Shown: in pieces, positions 30,544-32,747 of the stretch
Numbering within the stretch: position 1 is the first letter of the stretch
Layout: each line of letters starts with the position of its first letter
The notes under the pieces: model-generated
What the model saw: only the letters and a program-made list of their open reading frames with translations
Databases searched by the model: none
What the model was told of the DNA's origin: nothing
Made by a program: the position numbers and the translations under genes
DNA from: JAHBNG01 sp039028975
GTDB lineage: Bacteria; Chloroflexota; Anaerolineae; Caldilineales; Caldilineaceae
Length of the DNA stretch: 32,747 bases
Direction: 5' to 3'
Assembly: GCA_039028975.1 (NCBI GenBank)
Contig: JBCCHB010000175.1
Location: forward strand, 1 to 32,747

Positions 30544-30558
30544 AAAAGGGGCATGACC

Positions 30559-30918
30559 ATGCTAAAAAAACTCATTAACGACGGTTGGATCGGAGCTGCT
30601 TTTATGCTGATCATCGCATGGTTTGTCGTTGCCATTATTGACGCTGAAGCAATTAAGTCTAGCCAGACACCGATTATGCCAGGATTGAAGGCTCACGGAA
30701 TTGAGGCAATCAACTATGTGCTGGCAGCCGTTGCTAGAGCAATCAATGAAGCAATAGCGGCTATCTTTCCGTACTGGCAGCTTATTGCACTGGTGGTATT
30801 GGTGCTCATCAGCTGGTTCGGATGGAGATGGGTACCAGTGCCAAGCACTGACACGGCAACGGCAGTTGGAGCAAGATGGAATGAGGCGAAAGTGCGCAAA
30901 GCGCTAAAAAGCCTTTAG
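30559..30918 (+). CDS. Small membrane protein, hypothetical
   Basis: From ATG 30559 (AAGGGG 7 nt upstream; ATG 30553 is too close to it) the protein has 119 aa. It has two membrane helices, WIGAAFMLIIAWFVVAIID and YWQLIALVVLVLISWFGWRW, and a short basic C-terminus (NEAKVRKALKSL). No family recognised. A role in the transfer apparatus is suggested by its place after the FtsK-type gene. Confidence 0.6.
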   Translation: MLKKLINDGWIGAAFMLIIAWFVVAIIDAEAIKSSQTPIMPGLKAHGIEAINYVLAAVARAINEAIAAIFPYWQLIALVVLVLISWFGWRWVPVPSTDTATAVGARWNEAKVRKALKSL

Positions 30919-30924
30919 AAACAG

Positions 30925-30956
30925 AAGCCGCCACGACTATACCATCATGGCGGTTT
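30925..30956 (+). terminator. Hairpin, probable terminator
   Basis: AAGCCGCCA (30925-30933) pairs with TGGCGGTTT (30948-30956) with one G-U and a 14-nt loop, 7 bp after the stop codon of the small membrane protein gene. The 3' arm ends in TTT but no longer T-run follows. Confidence 0.5.
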
Positions 30957-31005
30957 CACCTTGAATCTCTTAAGAATAACATTTCGCAAATAGGAGTATA
31001 TCACA

Positions 31006-31908
31006 ATGATTAAGTTTTTGAAATGGATGGAATCGACCATTAATGAGCATATAGCCAGTTGGGTACACTTATCAATGATTTTGTGTGCATTCGGCAGCGT
31101 GGCCAACATCTACTACTCGTTTATGGGCATGAATCACGGTCCCGTACCATCTGCAATTATCTCGGTAGGGTTAGGGCTTGGACTTGCTCTATCGGCAATC
31201 ATGGCCTCATCGATACCCACGCGGCAGAGAGGGCGTTTCACATTTGCTGTGGTTGCGACCTTGGCCATTGCGGCAATGTCGGGTGGCATCCAGACAGCGG
31301 GCTATCTAGCTCACGGGACTGGGATTGCATGGGCATTGTTTTATGGATTCGGCATACCCATTGCGACGGAAGTTTTGTTGGCCATTGACTTAACGGTCAA
31401 ACATGACGCCGACAAGCAACAGGTCTTGGACAATGCCGAGGATATCTTAGAGCTGCGAGTTAGTGAGGCCATCGCTGAATCGCTGGCAGAGCTGGACGTA
31501 ACCAAGTCGAAACGCTATGTGGAGAGACAGGTTGACATTATACTGCGGGCCAAAGCGCAACAGTTGGTCGCCAAGATGCTGCCCAGCGATGTAGAAAGTG
31601 CCGACATAGCGCCTACGGTTGAAGTCGCCAAAGCTGAGCAAATTCCCACAAATGCCGACCTGAAGCCTGCAAAACCCGCCGAGATAGACCAAGCAAAACG
31701 GCAGGCTTCAGCCCAAGCACGAAAGGCAAATGCTGAAGAGCGCCGATCGTCGCTGCTGAGCCTGCTCAGTCAGGAGCACCTGGGCGCGTCCATTGACGAG
31801 CTGAACAAATCCGAGATTGCCCGGCAAATGGGGAGCAGCCCCCGAACCGTCCAGCGGGACATTGATCAGCTTCGAGATGATGGGATGTTGAATGGGGTGG
31901 TGGGGTAG
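31006..31908 (+). CDS. Four-TM membrane protein with C-terminal helix-turn-helix
   Basis: The 300-aa protein has about four membrane helices in residues 20-130 (HLSMILCAFGSVANIYYSFM, SAIISVGLGLGLALSAIMAS, FAVVATLAIAAMSGG, GIAWALFYGFGIPIATEVLL), a charged coiled region (130-190), an Ala/Lys-rich linker and a C-terminal winged-helix-like HTH: LNKSEIARQMGSSPRTVQRD-IDQLRDDGML. The architecture tethers a DNA-binding domain to the membrane, useful for anchoring the element at a transfer or replication site; a membrane-bound regulator is the alternative. TAGGAG is 9 nt before ATG. No named family is recognised. Confidence 0.65.
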   Translation: MIKFLKWMESTINEHIASWVHLSMILCAFGSVANIYYSFMGMNHGPVPSAIISVGLGLGLALSAIMASSIPTRQRGRFTFAVVATLAIAAMSGGIQTAGYLAHGTGIAWALFYGFGIPIATEVLLAIDLTVKHDADKQQVLDNAEDILELRVSEAIAESLAELDVTKSKRYVERQVDIILRAKAQQLVAKMLPSDVESADIAPTVEVAKAEQIPTNADLKPAKPAEIDQAKRQASAQARKANAEERRSSLLSLLSQEHLGASIDELNKSEIARQMGSSPRTVQRDIDQLRDDGMLNGVVG

Positions 31909-31912
31909 TGCC

Positions 31913-32149
31913 ATGAAACAGATGGAGCTGTTCCCCCAATTAGAGGCTCAGGAAAGCCAAAGTCCAGTTTCGCCCGAATTGAGCAGGGAGGAACCGGGCG
32001 AATTGCCCGAACTAGGCGAGTTTGAGCCAGGTGAATGCTGCTACTGCGGGAAACGGGGCGAGATGGTGCTGACTGTCGGGCAATGCACCTACTGCTGCCC
32101 GCTTCACAGATCTATGCATTTGTTTGGAATTAATGGGGACGAGGTATGA
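31913..32149 (+). CDS. Small zinc-ribbon-like protein
   Basis: The 78-aa protein has an acidic N-terminal half (SREEPGELPELGEFEPGE) and a Cys-rich end CCYCGKRGEMVLTVGQCTYC-CPLH, fitting a zinc ribbon of C-x2-C...C-x2-C type. ATG 31913 is preferred over the upstream in-frame start because that would overlap the previous gene; GGGGT lies about 6 nt upstream. Its stop overlaps the next ATG (ATGA at 32146-32149). Confidence 0.6.
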   Translation: MKQMELFPQLEAQESQSPVSPELSREEPGELPELGEFEPGECCYCGKRGEMVLTVGQCTYCCPLHRSMHLFGINGDEV

Positions 32150-32379
32150 CAACACCACAAAGTGAAATCGAAGGGTTCAGAACGCTTGAGGGGGCGCTGC
32201 TTTACTTGGAGACATTTATCCAAGATGAGGCGAAAAAGCGTAAGGGGCTCAGAGAACCTAGACGTTCTCAGGCACTTCACGAGGCACGCCGCGCGTGGAA
32301 GGCCATGAATCACATCAGGGGATTTAACAATATCCCTAGGGAAAAGCAGCCAGTGCAGCCGAAATTGTTCGAGGAGTGA
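32146..32379 (+). CDS. Hypothetical small basic protein
   Basis: A 77-aa, mainly helical protein (EGALLYLETFIQDEAKKRKG ... LHEARRAWKAMNHIRGF) ending QPKLFEE. No family recognised. The ATGA overlap with the preceding gene indicates translational coupling. Confidence 0.55.
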   Translation: MTTPQSEIEGFRTLEGALLYLETFIQDEAKKRKGLREPRRSQALHEARRAWKAMNHIRGFNNIPREKQPVQPKLFEE

Positions 32380-32389
32380 GGTGGTCAAA

Positions 32390-32728
32390 ATGAGCGTCAT
32401 ATTTTTGATAATCAGTCTTTGCGTACTCATTGCCCTCTTCATCATGGTGGTCGCGCTGTGGCTGAACAATGAGCGGCTGCGAGACCAAAGCGCTCGGGAT
32501 GCGGCCATCATTACCAGCCTACAAGGCGCAAACGCATTGCTCGAAAAGCAGATCATTAGCCTAACAGCGAGTGCCACAGCCGAAGAGGAGCGGTATCTAC
32601 GGTATGAAGTCAGCGACCACCGGCAGAGCCGGTGGCTTGAATTCATGGACCGCTCGAAGCGGTTATTTAGAGCCCCCAATGGGGGCAACTTCTATCAGTC
32701 TTGGTCGAAGAGACTCAGTTGGTCGTAG
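32390..32728 (+). CDS. Hypothetical single-pass membrane protein
   Basis: From ATG 32390 the 112-aa protein has an N-terminal membrane helix (VIFLIISLCVLIALFIMVVA) and a helical, probably coiled-coil stretch (NERLRDQSARDAAIITSLQG-ANALLEKQI). GTG 32381 with GAGGAG upstream is an alternative start. No family recognised. Small membrane proteins of this kind are common in transfer regions and in phage lysis (spanin-like) modules; neither is demonstrated. The remaining 19 bp of the window hold nothing. Confidence 0.5.
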   Translation: MSVIFLIISLCVLIALFIMVVALWLNNERLRDQSARDAAIITSLQGANALLEKQIISLTASATAEEERYLRYEVSDHRQSRWLEFMDRSKRLFRAPNGGNFYQSWSKRLSWS

Positions 32729-32747
32729 CGTCGGTCTTCTTCTTCCT

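Noticed and set aside
32104..32688. 194-codon minus-strand frame at the right end
   Set aside because: Spans three plus-strand genes joined by ATGA overlap and a ribosome-binding site; no domain recognised.

Overview
The window looks like part of a Chloroflexota (Anaerolineae/Caldilineae-type) chromosome of roughly 50% GC carrying an integrated mobile element in its right half. This is inferred from gene content: a DUF4058 protein, a secreted-protein remnant ending in the LPLI-type C-terminus common in that phylum, an EAD1-NB-ARC-TPR conflict ATPase, and a methylmalonyl-CoA mutase large subunit without its B12 domain. No rRNA or marker gene is present to confirm it.

Region 1 (1-15.3 kb) is chromosomal. 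It opens with the end of a small CRISPR array with no cas genes in view, butting onto a truncated Rpn-family nuclease. A broken carbohydrate-binding/sugar-dehydrogenase gene follows. Next come a single-chain molybdenum hydroxylase, a DUF4058 protein, a VOC protein overlapping an SDR, and a leftward pair: a lipoprotein-type substrate-binding protein and a hybrid histidine kinase with a Cache-like sensor. A rightward run then encodes an MDR oxidoreductase, methylmalonyl-CoA mutase large subunit and methylmalonyl-CoA epimerase. Two copies of a 91-bp palindromic element sit directly behind the DUF4058 and epimerase genes.

Region 2 (15.3-20.7 kb) is accessory or defence-like and mostly leftward: an unknown 90-aa protein, an EAD1-NB-ARC-TPR protein whose sensor is nearly identical 120-bp repeats, a truncated Phd/YefM-like antitoxin behind a perfect 28-bp palindrome, a membrane-anchored SH3/lamin-tail-like protein, and an orphan HsdR-N-type nuclease.

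Region 3 (20.8-32.7 kb) is the mobile element, running off the right edge. An XRE repressor faces a strong sigma70-type promoter whose spacer holds a 7-3-7 palindrome. Then come small genes, a tRNA-like sequence lacking half its D-arm, a DUF2786-like protein, a tyrosine integrase, and a replication initiator with six 20-bp iterons inside its gene beside an AT-rich stretch (a likely origin). The transfer-like module holds an M23-GH108 wall hydrolase, a membrane protein with repeated SPOR-like motifs, an FtsK-type ATPase flanked by CTA/TAG-repeat hairpins, a small membrane protein and a 4-TM protein with a C-terminal HTH. Integrase + Rep + one FtsK translocase, with no relaxase or VirB4 in view, is the logic of actinomycete AICEs that move double-stranded DNA. 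An AICE-like element of this phylum is the most interesting hypothesis here.
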